A DNA stretch of 42,505 bases from Candidatus Zixiibacteriota bacterium (GTDB lineage Bacteria > Zixibacteria > MSB-5A5 > CAIYYT01), in assembly GCA_020853795.1 (NCBI GenBank), contig JADYYF010000129.1, positions 1-42,505 on the forward strand, read 5' to 3'. A program made the translations under genes and the position numbers. Below, in pieces: positions 17,464-26,417 of this stretch. Below the pieces are notes generated by a model that saw only the letters and a program-made list of their open reading frames with translations, made no database searches and was not told the DNA's origin. How positions within the stretch are numbered: position 1 is the first letter of the stretch; every line of letters begins with the position of its first letter.

Positions 17464-18831
17464 TCAATGCCCCCGACTCGTCTCGTTATACACTCCACCC
17501 TGAAGTTCGGAGACAAAACATCGAAGTTTGCCCGACGTGTCAAGCGGAATTCTTTCAACCACTTTGATTTCCAGTTGCATCCGGTCGCCCAGGTAATGCA
17601 CCAGTTTTGCGCGAATTTCCGCCACCGCCCGCTCCGGCAATTCGCCGCCGCCTTCCAGCAGCAGCGTCATGCGATCCACCGCATGTTGAATCGCGCGAAA
17701 TCGCGAAAACTGCGTGGGCACCGAGTAATCAAGCACCGCCGCGGCGACGCGCTTTCCCTCCGGCGTAATGATCAGCTCTGAGACGCGGCCGACGATATCG
17801 GCGATCACCGGCGTCGCGCGGCCGCACCGGCACGGCTCGGTGCTGATCCGCGCCAGATCGCCGACGCGATAGCGGATCATCGGCATCGCCCGCGCATGAA
17901 GCTCGGTGATCACGACCTCCCCCGATGCGCCGCCCCGCACGACTTCCCCCGTCGCTGGATCGATGATCTCGACATACAAATTGTGGGCGGCAATATGGCG
18001 ACTGCCCTCCGCGCACTCGAAAGCAATAATCCCCGATTCGGTACAGCCGTACTCGTCAACCACGCGGCAGCCGAAATGCTCGCTGATATAGGCCTTTTTG
18101 GCCGCCACTTGCCGCTCGCCCGTCGTGATCACCAATTGCAGCCCGATGGCCCCCGGATCAAGGCCGGCTTCGACCAGCTCCCGGCAAAACTCGTGGATCG
18201 GATTGATCAGGCCATAGAGGTAGTACGGGCGGAAGCGCAGCAACTCGTGGTAGAACGTGCGGCTGTAATCGCGGTTGATCTCGAACGCCACCATCCGGCG
18301 TCGGTTCAGCAGGCGATCTTTGGTCCGGGCAATCATCCGCGCCTTGCGCGCCAACGGGATCCCCCAGATCCGCGCCTGCCGCGTTCCGACTGCGATGCCG
18401 AACCAGCCGTACACCTCGTACATGTAGGCATCCATCATGGCTTCGGCCCGGCGGTCCTTAACCAGCACCAGCGGTGTCCCGGTTGAGCCCGAAGTCTTAC
18501 GCACCGACACACGGCCGGGCGTCGCAGCGATCAGCCGTGCCGAATCGGCTTGAATAATCTCCTTCGTCAAAAACGGAATTCGCTCGAATTCAGCGATGGC
18601 AAGCCCCTGCGTTGGATCGATCCCGTGAGACCGAAACAGCTCGCGATAGTACGCGCTCTGCGTTGCGGCATCGCGCACCAGTTCCTGAAGCCGTGCCCGC
18701 TGCCACGCCCGCATTGCGTCCGGTGTCAGTCGCTCGAACTCGCGGATGCGCCGCCGGCACTTCGAGACCGGCTCGCCGCGCAGCGCAACTACCGGATAGT
18801 AAAACAGATGTCGCGATAACCACGGATACAT
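17464..18831 (-). CDS. CapK/PaaK-type adenylate-forming ligase, copy 2
   Basis: A 455-residue protein with AAGGAG 11 nt before ATG 18831. It has the ANL phosphate loop KTSGSTGTPL, DEYGCTESG, the Cys motif CRCGRATP, IRYRVGDLARI and a C-terminal IPLDTSGKLR with the catalytic Lys. Its N-terminus (YPWLSRHLFYYPVVALRG) differs from that of copy 1, and the two are clearly diverged outside the motifs, so this is an old duplication or separate recruitment. Both look catalytically intact. It should activate an acid for attachment to a sugar or lipid intermediate. The order CapA, copy 2, copy 1, GNAT, deacetylase suggests a polymer-decorating sub-operon. The gene starts 54 bp after CapA's stop. Confidence 0.85.
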   Translation of the reverse strand: MYPWLSRHLFYYPVVALRGEPVSKCRRRIREFERLTPDAMRAWQRARLQELVRDAATQSAYYRELFRSHGIDPTQGLAIAEFERIPFLTKEIIQADSARLIAATPGRVSVRKTSGSTGTPLVLVKDRRAEAMMDAYMYEVYGWFGIAVGTRQARIWGIPLARKARMIARTKDRLLNRRRMVAFEINRDYSRTFYHELLRFRPYYLYGLINPIHEFCRELVEAGLDPGAIGLQLVITTGERQVAAKKAYISEHFGCRVVDEYGCTESGIIAFECAEGSRHIAAHNLYVEIIDPATGEVVRGGASGEVVITELHARAMPMIRYRVGDLARISTEPCRCGRATPVIADIVGRVSELIITPEGKRVAAAVLDYSVPTQFSRFRAIQHAVDRMTLLLEGGGELPERAVAEIRAKLVHYLGDRMQLEIKVVERIPLDTSGKLRCFVSELQGGVYNETSRGH

Positions 18832-18885
18832 GGTTGCCCGATCTCCTTGCGTCTCCGGCCTCCCGGAGTACGGGTCAGCCCGTCG

Positions 18886-19989
18886 TTAGTGAGATTCCGC
18901 AACGCGGCGCAGCCGCCGGCCCACGATGCCCTGCAAGTTCGCCCAGAATCTTTTCACCCCAAATCGCCGTGCGTTTCTAATGTAATGCAAGTAAACTTCG
19001 CGCCGGAATCGGCGCAACTCGCTTTTCACCAGCTCATCATATTCGGCCGCGGGAAGATCAGCGTCGATCCATCCCGATAGGCCCGCGATCCGCGCCTGCA
19101 GCGCTGCAGCCGCGCTCCCTTCGAGGAGTTCCGGCTGCCAACTGCGGTTGATGCAAATCGGCCGGACTTCGTGCGTGACGCGCGTCGGCTCGTGCAGAGT
19201 CAATCGTAGCACCATCGACTCCCGCAAACGCTGCTGCCACAGATCGAAAACGAAGTCGCCGAGGCTGTAGGCAATCACGCGTCTGCGATAGGTCTCGATC
19301 CCTTGCAGAATGTGCGGATGATGCCCCAGGATCGCGCTCGCCCCGGCGTCAATCATCTTGCGCCCCAGCCGCACCTGCTCGCTGGACGGCCGGTTGACAA
19401 ATTCCTCGCCCCAATGCAGCGCCAGCACCAAAAAATCCGCGCTCCCTCGATAGCGTTCCAGGTCGGATAAGACCCGTTCTTCGCTGCCGGCGACATCGAT
19501 CGGCGGGTCGACGAAGTATTGCGGCGGCCGGAAGTTGTACGCCAGAAATCCGACGCGCGCGCCTTTGACCGTTGTCACCGCCAAATTCTCGACGCCGATT
19601 TCGGCCGCCTCAATGCCGGTAGCCGCGATCTGCGCTTCCTTCAGAGACTTCAGCGTCTCCTCGACTGCGGCGCGGCCGTGCTGCATGATGTGATTGTTGG
19701 CCAGCGCCATAACGTTGAACCCCGCCTTGCGCAGCCCCGCGAGCGCTTCCGGCTGCGCCCGCAGGTGGATGCTGCCGAACGGATCGCGCGCGCGATCGAA
19801 TCGCGACAGGACGACTTCGAGATTCCCGAAGACGATGTCTGATCCCGCGAACGCCGCGCCGATCTTCGCAAACGGAAACTCCGGTCCGTAGCGTTCAATC
19901 ATGCTGCCGACGCCGAATCCGGAGCATGCGGGCAATTCGCCCATCATCACATCGCCGACGGCGCTCAGGACAATCTCACTCGTCGCCAT
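18886..19989 (-). CDS. CapA-like (poly-gamma-glutamate capsule) metallophosphatase-fold protein
   Basis: A 367-residue protein. Family motifs are GDVMMG near the N-terminus, FGNLEV, MALANNHIMQHG, LALHWGEEF and GHHPHILQG, then IAYSLGDFVFD. These are the Asp/Asn/His residues of the calcineurin-like metal site conserved in CapA. In Bacillus CapA helps export or attach poly-gamma-glutamate at the membrane; in many other phyla the family occurs in polysaccharide loci with unknown role. There is no obvious N-terminal membrane helix here, unlike Bacillus CapA, so this form may be cytoplasmic. The C-terminal ~60 residues are basic and helical. No CapB or CapC partner is present, so it is unlikely to make poly-glutamate alone. 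It lies 9 bp after the upstream glycosyltransferase gene. Confidence 0.87.
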   Translation of the reverse strand: MATSEIVLSAVGDVMMGELPACSGFGVGSMIERYGPEFPFAKIGAAFAGSDIVFGNLEVVLSRFDRARDPFGSIHLRAQPEALAGLRKAGFNVMALANNHIMQHGRAAVEETLKSLKEAQIAATGIEAAEIGVENLAVTTVKGARVGFLAYNFRPPQYFVDPPIDVAGSEERVLSDLERYRGSADFLVLALHWGEEFVNRPSSEQVRLGRKMIDAGASAILGHHPHILQGIETYRRRVIAYSLGDFVFDLWQQRLRESMVLRLTLHEPTRVTHEVRPICINRSWQPELLEGSAAAALQARIAGLSGWIDADLPAAEYDELVKSELRRFRREVYLHYIRNARRFGVKRFWANLQGIVGRRLRRVAESH

Positions 19990-19998
19990 TTCTGCTTC

Positions 19999-21234
19999 TC
20001 AGCCTCGCCTTGCGTCGCGCGCCGCGACTTCACGATAAAATTCCACCAACCGGGGCACGATAATTCCCCACGCGTACTTCTTCATCACCGACTGCCGCGC
20101 ATTGGTCGCCAGTTGCTTCCGCCGTTCCGGATCACGAATCAGGTCGATCACCCGGCGGGCAAATTCCTCGGGCGCTTCCGCAATGACGATATCATGGCCG
20201 TCGCGCACATCGAGTCCCTCGGCGCCGATCGGGTGGCTCACAATCGCCTTCCCCATCGCCATGGCATCGAGAATCTTCAGACGCGTGCCGCCGCCGACCC
20301 GGATTGGGACGACATACACGGCTGCGGCGGCGATGGTCGGCCGCACGTCGTCGACAAATCCCAGCGTTCGAAACTGCGGGTCGTTTTCCGCCAGTCGCAG
20401 CACGGCCTCCGGTGCGCGCGAACCGATGAGATTCATCACCACCTCCGGCACCTCGGCCTTGATCAGAGGCCAGATCTTCTCGCCGAACAAGATCATCGCG
20501 TCGCTGTTCGGATACCATGCCATCGAGCCGGCAAACACCAGGCTGGTCGTCGGCGGCGTTGTCTCGTCGGGATGGAAGAATTCCGTGTCGGTGCCGTTCG
20601 GGATTTCGACCACCCGCGCGCCGGGCGCATAGCTCAACAATTCCTGCCGGTCCAATTCCGACACCGCGATATTGCCGTCGTAGGTTGTCAGCGCCGCGAT
20701 CTCCGCCGCGCGCAGCTTGTTGCCCTGCTGCCGCACATACCACCGCGCCGCCGGACTCTTTTCGATCGCCGACCGGCGCAGCAGCAAACTGGATTCCACG
20801 TTGTGGTGGTTGAGCACCGCCGGCAGCCCGCGTAAATACTGGTGATATCCCGCCAGCGCAATCGTGTCGACATGCACGACATCAAATTGGTGGCGCTCCA
20901 GCGTGCGGTTTAGCACCGCCACCATCTCCTTCGACCAGAATCGCCACGCCGAATACGGCGCCGCCGAAAACGTATTAAACGCCAGCAGCGCGTACCACTT
21001 CAGCCTGCTGTAGTCGGTCGGAACATCGACGATCGTGACCTCGCGGCAGAACTCTGCTAACACGCGCCGGCTCTGCTCGATCCGCTCGCGCGTCGGATGC
21101 CGGTCGCGCTGCGAGAACGTCACTAGGTGGACGTCGTTGGTCTTCGCCAGTTCCTTCACGATATTGTAATTTCGCAGCGACGCACCCCCGGTCGGCGGAT
21201 GCGGGATGAAGTGCGCCAGAAACAAGATTCGCAT
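19999..21234 (-). CDS. Glycosyltransferase family 4 protein (similar to exosortase-locus sugar transferase type 1)
   Basis: A 411-residue GT-B enzyme from ATG 21234, 2 bp after the preceding stop; the frame extends upstream to 21279 but that would overlap the previous gene. The N-terminus MRILFLAHFIPHPPTGGASLRNYNIVKEL and VHLVTF, then FDVVHVDTIALAGY and HHNVES, followed by VFAGSMAWYPNSDAM, VVPIRVGGGTRLKILDAMAMGKAIVSH and GAEGL, place it near the stp1-type transferases known from PEP-CTERM/exosortase exopolysaccharide loci. That similarity is from recognition of the pattern, not a search. It should act on the cytoplasmic face using a nucleotide-sugar donor. Tight spacing on both sides marks it as an operon member. 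Confidence 0.87.
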   Translation of the reverse strand: MRILFLAHFIPHPPTGGASLRNYNIVKELAKTNDVHLVTFSQRDRHPTRERIEQSRRVLAEFCREVTIVDVPTDYSRLKWYALLAFNTFSAAPYSAWRFWSKEMVAVLNRTLERHQFDVVHVDTIALAGYHQYLRGLPAVLNHHNVESSLLLRRSAIEKSPAARWYVRQQGNKLRAAEIAALTTYDGNIAVSELDRQELLSYAPGARVVEIPNGTDTEFFHPDETTPPTTSLVFAGSMAWYPNSDAMILFGEKIWPLIKAEVPEVVMNLIGSRAPEAVLRLAENDPQFRTLGFVDDVRPTIAAAAVYVVPIRVGGGTRLKILDAMAMGKAIVSHPIGAEGLDVRDGHDIVIAEAPEEFARRVIDLIRDPERRKQLATNARQSVMKKYAWGIIVPRLVEFYREVAARDARRG

Positions 21235-21236
21235 GA

Positions 21237-22373
21237 TTACCGCGCCACTCTCCGATAGATTTCTTCCAGTTGTTGACATTGCCGCGTCGTCGAAAACGCC
21301 GTCTCGACACGAGTGCGCGCTGCGCTCCCCGACTGAGCGCGCAGTGCCTGATCGCCGGCCAGCTTCGCGCAGGCTTCAGCCAGTCGCGCCACGTCTCCCG
21401 CCGGCGCCAGCACACCACTGACACCGTCCGCGATCACTTCGCCGACTCCCCCCACGGCGGTTGCGACCGTCGGCTTGCCCAGTGCCATCGCCTCCAATAG
21501 TGCCACCGGAATTCCCTCGTGCCAGGAGGTCATCAGGAGCACATCAAAGCTATTCATCACATCGAGAATGTCGTCGCGAAATCCGGTCATTACCACGGTT
21601 TCCGTCAAACCGAGTGATTGCCGCAATTCCTCCAATGACCGCCGTTCCGGACCGTCACCGACAAGAACAAACCGGACGCCCGGCTGTCTCGCCGCAACAT
21701 CCTTGGCGACGCGCATGAATACTTCGAAGCCTTTGATCGCTGCCAGTCGTCCGACCGAGCCGAAGACGATTGCGTCGTCCGCGATTTCCAATTCTCTGCG
21801 CACCGTCGTTGCCGCTTTCTGCGTTCGCACCCCCGCGACATCAATTGCGTTGTGCACCGTCTGCAGCTTGCCGGCCGGGTAGATCGTCTCCAGGTGTCGG
21901 CGGATGTCCTCCGAGACCGGCAGAATCAATTCGAAGTAGCGGCGCGAAACGAACCGGTTGAGTTGGCCGTAGGCGCGCACCTTGAGCGACTTCAACCCCG
22001 ACATGCGCTCCTGCACACCATGGACGGTCTGGACCAGTGCCCGCACGCGCGTGCGGCGTTTGATCATGGCCGCCAGAATATTCTCCTTGTAGCGGTGCGA
22101 ATGCAGGATGTCGACCGGGTGATCGTGCACGATCTGGCGCGCCGCGGCCACAATCTGTCGAAACCGCAGCCGGCTCTCGTCGATGACATCCACCGGGACA
22201 CCTTCGGCGCGCAGCCGCTCGACCAGCTTGCCCGGGTTCAGCACCATCGCCGAGACCGCGACCTCCCCGCGTCGATGCAGCGCCGTCAGCATCGTGCAGG
22301 CCTGCGCCTCGGCGCCGGCCCACAGATCGCCGGAGATCACGTGACTGACGGCTACCTTTCGGTCGCTTTCCAT
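21237..22373 (-). CDS. Glycosyltransferase family 4 protein
   Basis: A 378-residue protein from ATG 22373. The longer open frame to 22637 lies wholly within the preceding gene and has no family resemblance, so it was trimmed. Motifs are VSHVISGDLWAGAEAQ (acceptor loop), ILHSHRYKENILAA, VHGVQERMSGLKS, VHNAID, FGSVGRLAAIKGFE, FVLVGDGPE and EGIPVALLEAMALGKPTVATAVGG, the classic GT4 donor site with E-x7-E. The start overlaps the end of the upstream GT2 gene by 22 bp, which suggests translational coupling. Retaining transferase; the sugar is unknown. Confidence 0.88.
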   Translation of the reverse strand: MESDRKVAVSHVISGDLWAGAEAQACTMLTALHRRGEVAVSAMVLNPGKLVERLRAEGVPVDVIDESRLRFRQIVAAARQIVHDHPVDILHSHRYKENILAAMIKRRTRVRALVQTVHGVQERMSGLKSLKVRAYGQLNRFVSRRYFELILPVSEDIRRHLETIYPAGKLQTVHNAIDVAGVRTQKAATTVRRELEIADDAIVFGSVGRLAAIKGFEVFMRVAKDVAARQPGVRFVLVGDGPERRSLEELRQSLGLTETVVMTGFRDDILDVMNSFDVLLMTSWHEGIPVALLEAMALGKPTVATAVGGVGEVIADGVSGVLAPAGDVARLAEACAKLAGDQALRAQSGSAARTRVETAFSTTRQCQQLEEIYRRVAR

Positions 22374-23503
22374 ACCACGTACTTCTCGCCGCGCCAGTAT
22401 TGGATCCACGCGACCAGAATCGAAAGATTGACCATGATAAAATAGAGCGGAATGCGGAGGATCAAGTACTGTTGCAGCGACTTGATCAGATAACCCGCCA
22501 GTGCCAGCACGTACAGCGCACTTTGCAACACCAACAACACCTGCAACCACAGCCCCGCCGACCACAGCGCCACGTTGGCGGCATACGCCGCGATCAGTGC
22601 GAACGGCACCAGCCACCGCAACAGCTTGTGGCTCCACATCTGAATCGCGTAGATGCCGTAGCGAAACGGATTAAGAATCCCCTTCAGATGGAAGATCACT
22701 TCCAGCCCGTGGACGATCGTCCGCAGCTTGCGCTGGAACTCGCGCGACGGATCGTGCAGCACGCTGTAATAGCCGATTGCCTGCTCGTCAATGATCGAGC
22801 GAAAACCTTTCATGTAGGTCATGATCGGCAGGTAGAAATCGCTCGACATGTCGTCGATCCAGCGCTCGCACATGTCCTTGCGCACCGCAAAAAATGAGCC
22901 GCTCGCGCCGACGATCGAAGTCACCCGGCTCTCCAGCCGTCGCAGGGCCATCTCGTAGCGCACGTAGGCACCCTCGCCGGCGGAGGTGTCGGCATCCTCC
23001 TTGATGCCATCCTGCCCCGACACGCAGCCAATCTCCGGATCGGCGAAGTTGCGGACGATGGTGCGGAGCGCATCGTTCTTAAGAAATGTCGTTGCATCCG
23101 ACAACACGACGATGTCGGTCGCCGCCGCCTGCACTCCACGTCCCTGGCCGTAGTGCTTCCCCCGCCGCTCCGGTATGACCATCAGCTTCACGCCGCGCTC
23201 GCGATAGCCGTTCACGATCTCTTCGGTACGATCGGTTGAGGCATCGGACACCACGATCACGTGCAGTCGCTCGGGCGGATAGTCCTGCGCCAGCGCATTG
23301 TCGAGCTTCTGCGCGATCCGCTTCTCTTCATTGTGCGCCGTGACCACCAGCGTTACCTGCGGCAGCTCCTGCGTGCGCAGCGGCTCGCGGCGCACCAGGC
23401 GCGCGCACAACCACAAGAACAGCGGATAACCGGCATAGACCCAGAGGGTCATGAGAATCGCCGCCAGCAGAATTGCGAGGAGAGTGTAATCGATCGTGCT
23501 CAC
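22352..23503 (-). CDS. Membrane-bound glycosyltransferase family 2 protein
   Basis: A 383-residue protein from a GTG at 23503 that places the first membrane helix (about 5-30) at the N-terminus; AAGGA lies some 12 nt upstream. Longer in-frame starts would run into the previous gene. The catalytic domain has VVTAHNEEKRI, VSDASTDRT, the metal motif LSDAT, and an acceptor region IVGASGSFFAVRK. EFQRKLRTIVHGLE may stand in for the QxxRW element of processive synthases but is not a clear match. Three or four C-terminal helices follow, ending GEKYVVWKATER. This architecture resembles IcaA/hyaluronan-synthase-like enzymes and also the exosortase-locus GT2s, so it could polymerise or initiate a chain at the membrane. 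Confidence 0.85.
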   Translation of the reverse strand: MSTIDYTLLAILLAAILMTLWVYAGYPLFLWLCARLVRREPLRTQELPQVTLVVTAHNEEKRIAQKLDNALAQDYPPERLHVIVVSDASTDRTEEIVNGYRERGVKLMVIPERRGKHYGQGRGVQAAATDIVVLSDATTFLKNDALRTIVRNFADPEIGCVSGQDGIKEDADTSAGEGAYVRYEMALRRLESRVTSIVGASGSFFAVRKDMCERWIDDMSSDFYLPIMTYMKGFRSIIDEQAIGYYSVLHDPSREFQRKLRTIVHGLEVIFHLKGILNPFRYGIYAIQMWSHKLLRWLVPFALIAAYAANVALWSAGLWLQVLLVLQSALYVLALAGYLIKSLQQYLILRIPLYFIMVNLSILVAWIQYWRGEKYVVWKATER

Positions 23504-23543
23504 TGTCTGATCCGGTCCTTCTGCGGCCCGATGGCAACCATGT

Positions 23544-24707
23544 TTAATCGCGCCGCGCTGCTTCCGCCGGCACCAGGTGCCGGAATTTTCGCCGCCGCCG
23601 CAGCAACTCGTAATAGATGGCGACGTACTTGCGCGCCATTGTCTCAATACTGAATTCTTCGTGCACCTTGCGTGTCGCCCGCTCGGCGATCACGCGGCGG
23701 CGCGTGTCATCAGCAAGCAACTCGACCATCGCCGCCGCCAGCGTCTCGGGATTTTGCGGTTCCACCAGCAGGCCGTCGACTCCATGCGCAACGATTGCCG
23801 GATTACCGCCCACCTTCGTCACGATCGGCGCCACGCCGGAGGCCATCGCCTCCAGCAGCGAGATGCTCGTACCCTCCCGCAGCGACGAGAGCACGAAGAT
23901 ATCAAACAGATTCAGCAGCTTGGGTACGTCACTGCGCTGGCCGGTGATCTGCACGACGTCGGCTAGGCCGTTACCTCGGGCATACTCTTCCAGCTCCGCC
24001 CGCAGCGGGCCATCGCCTACCAGGAGCAACCGCGCCTGCGGCACACGCTGTCGCGCCAGCGCAAACGCCTTGATCATCGTCAGCTGATCTTTCACACTGT
24101 CGATGCGCGCCACCGTGCCCAGCACCTTGGCGTCCGGGGCAATGCCGAACTCGTGCAGCAGAGCCGGCGCCTTAGGGCGCGGCTGAAAATCCTTGACGCA
24201 GATGCCGTTGATAACGGTGCAGATTTTCCCGGCCGGCAACTTGACCGTGTCGGCCAGATAAGACTCCAGATCCTTCGAGACGGCGATGATCCTATCGACA
24301 AAGAAGCCGGAAACCCGATCCTCCATCACCCGGACTCGTTCCTCCGGTACCGCGCGGCCGTGCTCGGTGTAGACTACGATCGGGCGACCGGCAAAGGGCG
24401 AAGCCAGTGCGCCGAAGATGAAGGTTGCCGGATGCATGTGGATGATGTGCGCCTTGCGCGCCCGCAGAAACTTGGCCAACCGCAACGGATAGAGCGCCAG
24501 ATGCCGGTCGTGGCGCCGCAACAAATGCACCGCAACGCCGTGCGACTGCAGCACCTCGGCGAAGCAGCCCAGATCATCAAGGCAGATGACTTCGATATTG
24601 AAGCGCTCGCGATCCATCGCCAGCGTCATGTCGGTGATCAGCCGCTGCAAGCCGCCGATGTTCATCTCCAGCACGATATGGATGAGATTAATCTTGGGGC
24701 TGGACAC
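23544..24707 (-). CDS. Glycosyltransferase family 4 protein (similar to exosortase-locus sugar transferase type 2)
   Basis: A 387-residue protein from GTG 24707, supported by GGGAGG 7-8 nt upstream and a 29-bp gap after the preceding gene; the frame is open further upstream but lacks homology and overlaps the acyltransferase. It starts KINLIHIVLEMNIGGLQRL, then YTEHGRAVPEE, AVSKDLESYL, VINGICVKDF, LGTVARIDSVKDQ, LLLVGDGPLR and SLREGTSISLLEAMASGVAPIVTKVGG. The pattern recalls stp2-type transferases of PEP-CTERM/exosortase loci. It is predicted cytosolic and membrane-associated, adding a sugar to a polyprenyl-linked glycan. Donor unknown. Confidence 0.87.
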   Translation of the reverse strand: MSSPKINLIHIVLEMNIGGLQRLITDMTLAMDRERFNIEVICLDDLGCFAEVLQSHGVAVHLLRRHDRHLALYPLRLAKFLRARKAHIIHMHPATFIFGALASPFAGRPIVVYTEHGRAVPEERVRVMEDRVSGFFVDRIIAVSKDLESYLADTVKLPAGKICTVINGICVKDFQPRPKAPALLHEFGIAPDAKVLGTVARIDSVKDQLTMIKAFALARQRVPQARLLLVGDGPLRAELEEYARGNGLADVVQITGQRSDVPKLLNLFDIFVLSSLREGTSISLLEAMASGVAPIVTKVGGNPAIVAHGVDGLLVEPQNPETLAAAMVELLADDTRRRVIAERATRKVHEEFSIETMARKYVAIYYELLRRRRKFRHLVPAEAARRD

Positions 24708-24736
24708 GCCGCTGCCTCCCGCCTGGGCCGTTATCG

Positions 24737-25303
24737 TCACGTTGTCTTGCCCGGCTCCGACTGGCTGCCGGGATCGAGCGTCTTTACCACGCGCGCCGGA
24801 TTCCCGGCCACCACTGTGTACGGCGGGACATCCTTGGTCACCACCGCGCAGGCGCCGACAATTGCTGACTTGCCAATATGCACGCCCTTCAAAATCGTCG
24901 CCCGCGCTCCGATCCAGGCATCGTCGTCGATGATTATCGGCCGCGGCTCGCCCGCGCCGTGATGGGCCGCATGGTAGTCGCTCTCCATCACCAGGACGTC
25001 CCACGACAGACTGACGCGATTACCAATCACAACCTTGCTGCCGCAATGAATCTCGGTGCGATCACCGATATGTGCGTGCTCGCCGATTGTCACCTCCGGC
25101 TGCGTGCCCGGGAGCGCCGCTTCAAAGTCGAAGACGACCCCCGGATAGAGCTTGGTGCGCTTGCCGATCGTGATTCGCCCCACCGGATTTCTGATCTTGA
25201 TCTTTCCGTACACCTTGATCGGCCCGGTCGTCTTGACTCGCCGCATCAGCCAATAGCCCCGCAAGTACCCGATGATCTTTGTCAGCGTCGTTCGCATTTC
25301 CAT
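24737..25303 (-). CDS. Left-handed beta-helix (hexapeptide) acyltransferase
   Basis: A 188-residue protein with repeated hexapeptide units such as [18 protein letters not shown] and VVIGNR, followed by a loop with [10 protein letters not shown] and the C-terminal coil [14 protein letters not shown], ending [16 protein letters not shown]. This is the WcaF/maltose-acetyltransferase-like group that moves acetyl from acetyl-CoA to a sugar hydroxyl or amine; the His in the YHAAHH loop is the likely base. An alternative start is ATG 25297. It lies between a deacetylase (19 bp upstream) and a glycosyltransferase (29 bp downstream), so it probably O-acetylates a sugar of the repeat unit. Confidence 0.88.
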   Translation of the reverse strand: MEMRTTLTKIIGYLRGYWLMRRVKTTGPIKVYGKIKIRNPVGRITIGKRTKLYPGVVFDFEAALPGTQPEVTIGEHAHIGDRTEIHCGSKVVIGNRVSLSWDVLVMESDYHAAHHGAGEPRPIIIDDDAWIGARATILKGVHIGKSAIVGACAVVTKDVPPYTVVAGNPARVVKTLDPGSQSEPGKTT

Positions 25304-25322
25304 CCTGTCTCAGCGCCCACAA

Positions 25323-26402
25323 CTAATACCCGCCTCTCGCCGACTGCGACGGCTGCCGCCGCGCCCGGCTGAGCAGCAGCGCGAATTTCGCTCGCGAGAA
25401 CCTGCCGCCGAGGCCGGCCGTAGCACCTTCATGTAATCCGACACGCGGCACCGCAAACAGGTCTTGACTCCCGTCGCCGACATCAACAGCAAACGCTCCC
25501 TCATAACCCGCCGCCACCGCATATCCCTTGATAGTTTCGTCATATGCGCCGTTCGGATAAGCCGCGACGCGCACTTTTCTACCCGTCTTCGCTTCCAGGA
25601 TCCGCTTCGATTCAAGCAATTCCTGCCGCGCCTCCGTTGCCGGGATCGCCGTCAGCAACCGATGGGACCGCCCGTGTGAGCCAATCTCAACAATATCCGG
25701 TTCCATCGCCGCAATCTCGTCCCAGCTCAACACAAATCGTCGTTCCGCCCACTCCGACTTTTCGGCGCCAGCCGCCGGTCGCACTGCCGTCAGGAGTTTA
25801 TCAATTTCGGGTGCCGTAAGCGATTTCGCAAGGCGCAGGAAGTGATCGAGCAGGTAAACCCCGGCCAGCGTCTCCGGAACCCGCAAGTCGTCTCGCCTTC
25901 CATCGGCCGCCGTCTCCAGCGCCGCTTGCAACTCGCGCGGCCCCAATTTCTGTGTCACCACCGCATGCAGCAAATCGTGAAACCAAAACTTGGCCGTGCT
26001 ATCGACAAAATCGCTGCAGACGAAAATCGTGGCCGGTATCCCGTAACGTTTGAGAATCGGATACGCGTGTTCGAAGTTATCGCGCCAGCCGTCGTCGAAT
26101 GTGATCACGGCACATCGGGACGGCAATGGCTCGTCGCGCCGCAGCCGTCCGACGTAGTCGCCGGCCGTCAGCACCGTGTAGCGCCGCGCCAGGTGCGCCA
26201 CTTGCGCGGCGAAAGTCGCCGTCGAGACTGCAATCCCCGTCTGCGCGTACTCCTCCCGCGCTTCGGGATCATCGAGCACGCGGTGATACATCAACACGCA
26301 GGCGCGCCGATTGCCGCGGTTCTGTGCAATCCAGTCGCGCACGGTCAACAGCCCTGAATAATAGAGGAGTGCCAGGATAATCTGCTTGAATACTCGTGAC
26401 AT
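25323..26402 (-). CDS. Polysaccharide deacetylase (NodB/CE4 family)
   Basis: A 359-residue protein. An N-terminal hydrophobic segment (about 5-20) may be an anchor. MYHRV at 38-42 is the usual pre-domain signature, motif 1 TFDDGW is at 101-106, and motif 2 is HGRSH in IGSHGRSHRLL. VAAYPNGAYDE is motif 3, with the usual Gly-Tyr-x-x-Ala follow-up (GYEGAFAV). A long insertion between motifs 1 and 2 holds a helical segment, as in the other complete deacetylase of this run. The metal triad Asp/His/His is intact, so it is likely active on N-acetyl sugars. It lies 15 bp after the aminotransferase stop. Confidence 0.9.
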   Translation of the reverse strand: MSRVFKQIILALLYYSGLLTVRDWIAQNRGNRRACVLMYHRVLDDPEAREEYAQTGIAVSTATFAAQVAHLARRYTVLTAGDYVGRLRRDEPLPSRCAVITFDDGWRDNFEHAYPILKRYGIPATIFVCSDFVDSTAKFWFHDLLHAVVTQKLGPRELQAALETAADGRRDDLRVPETLAGVYLLDHFLRLAKSLTAPEIDKLLTAVRPAAGAEKSEWAERRFVLSWDEIAAMEPDIVEIGSHGRSHRLLTAIPATEARQELLESKRILEAKTGRKVRVAAYPNGAYDETIKGYAVAAGYEGAFAVDVGDGSQDLFAVPRVGLHEGATAGLGGRFSRAKFALLLSRARRQPSQSARGGY

Positions 26403-26417
26403 GCTTCGATAGCGGCC

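Noticed and set aside
16035-18831. The paired ligases as a single split or frameshifted gene
   Set aside because: Each has its own full set of ANL motifs and C-terminal Lys, so they are two complete proteins.
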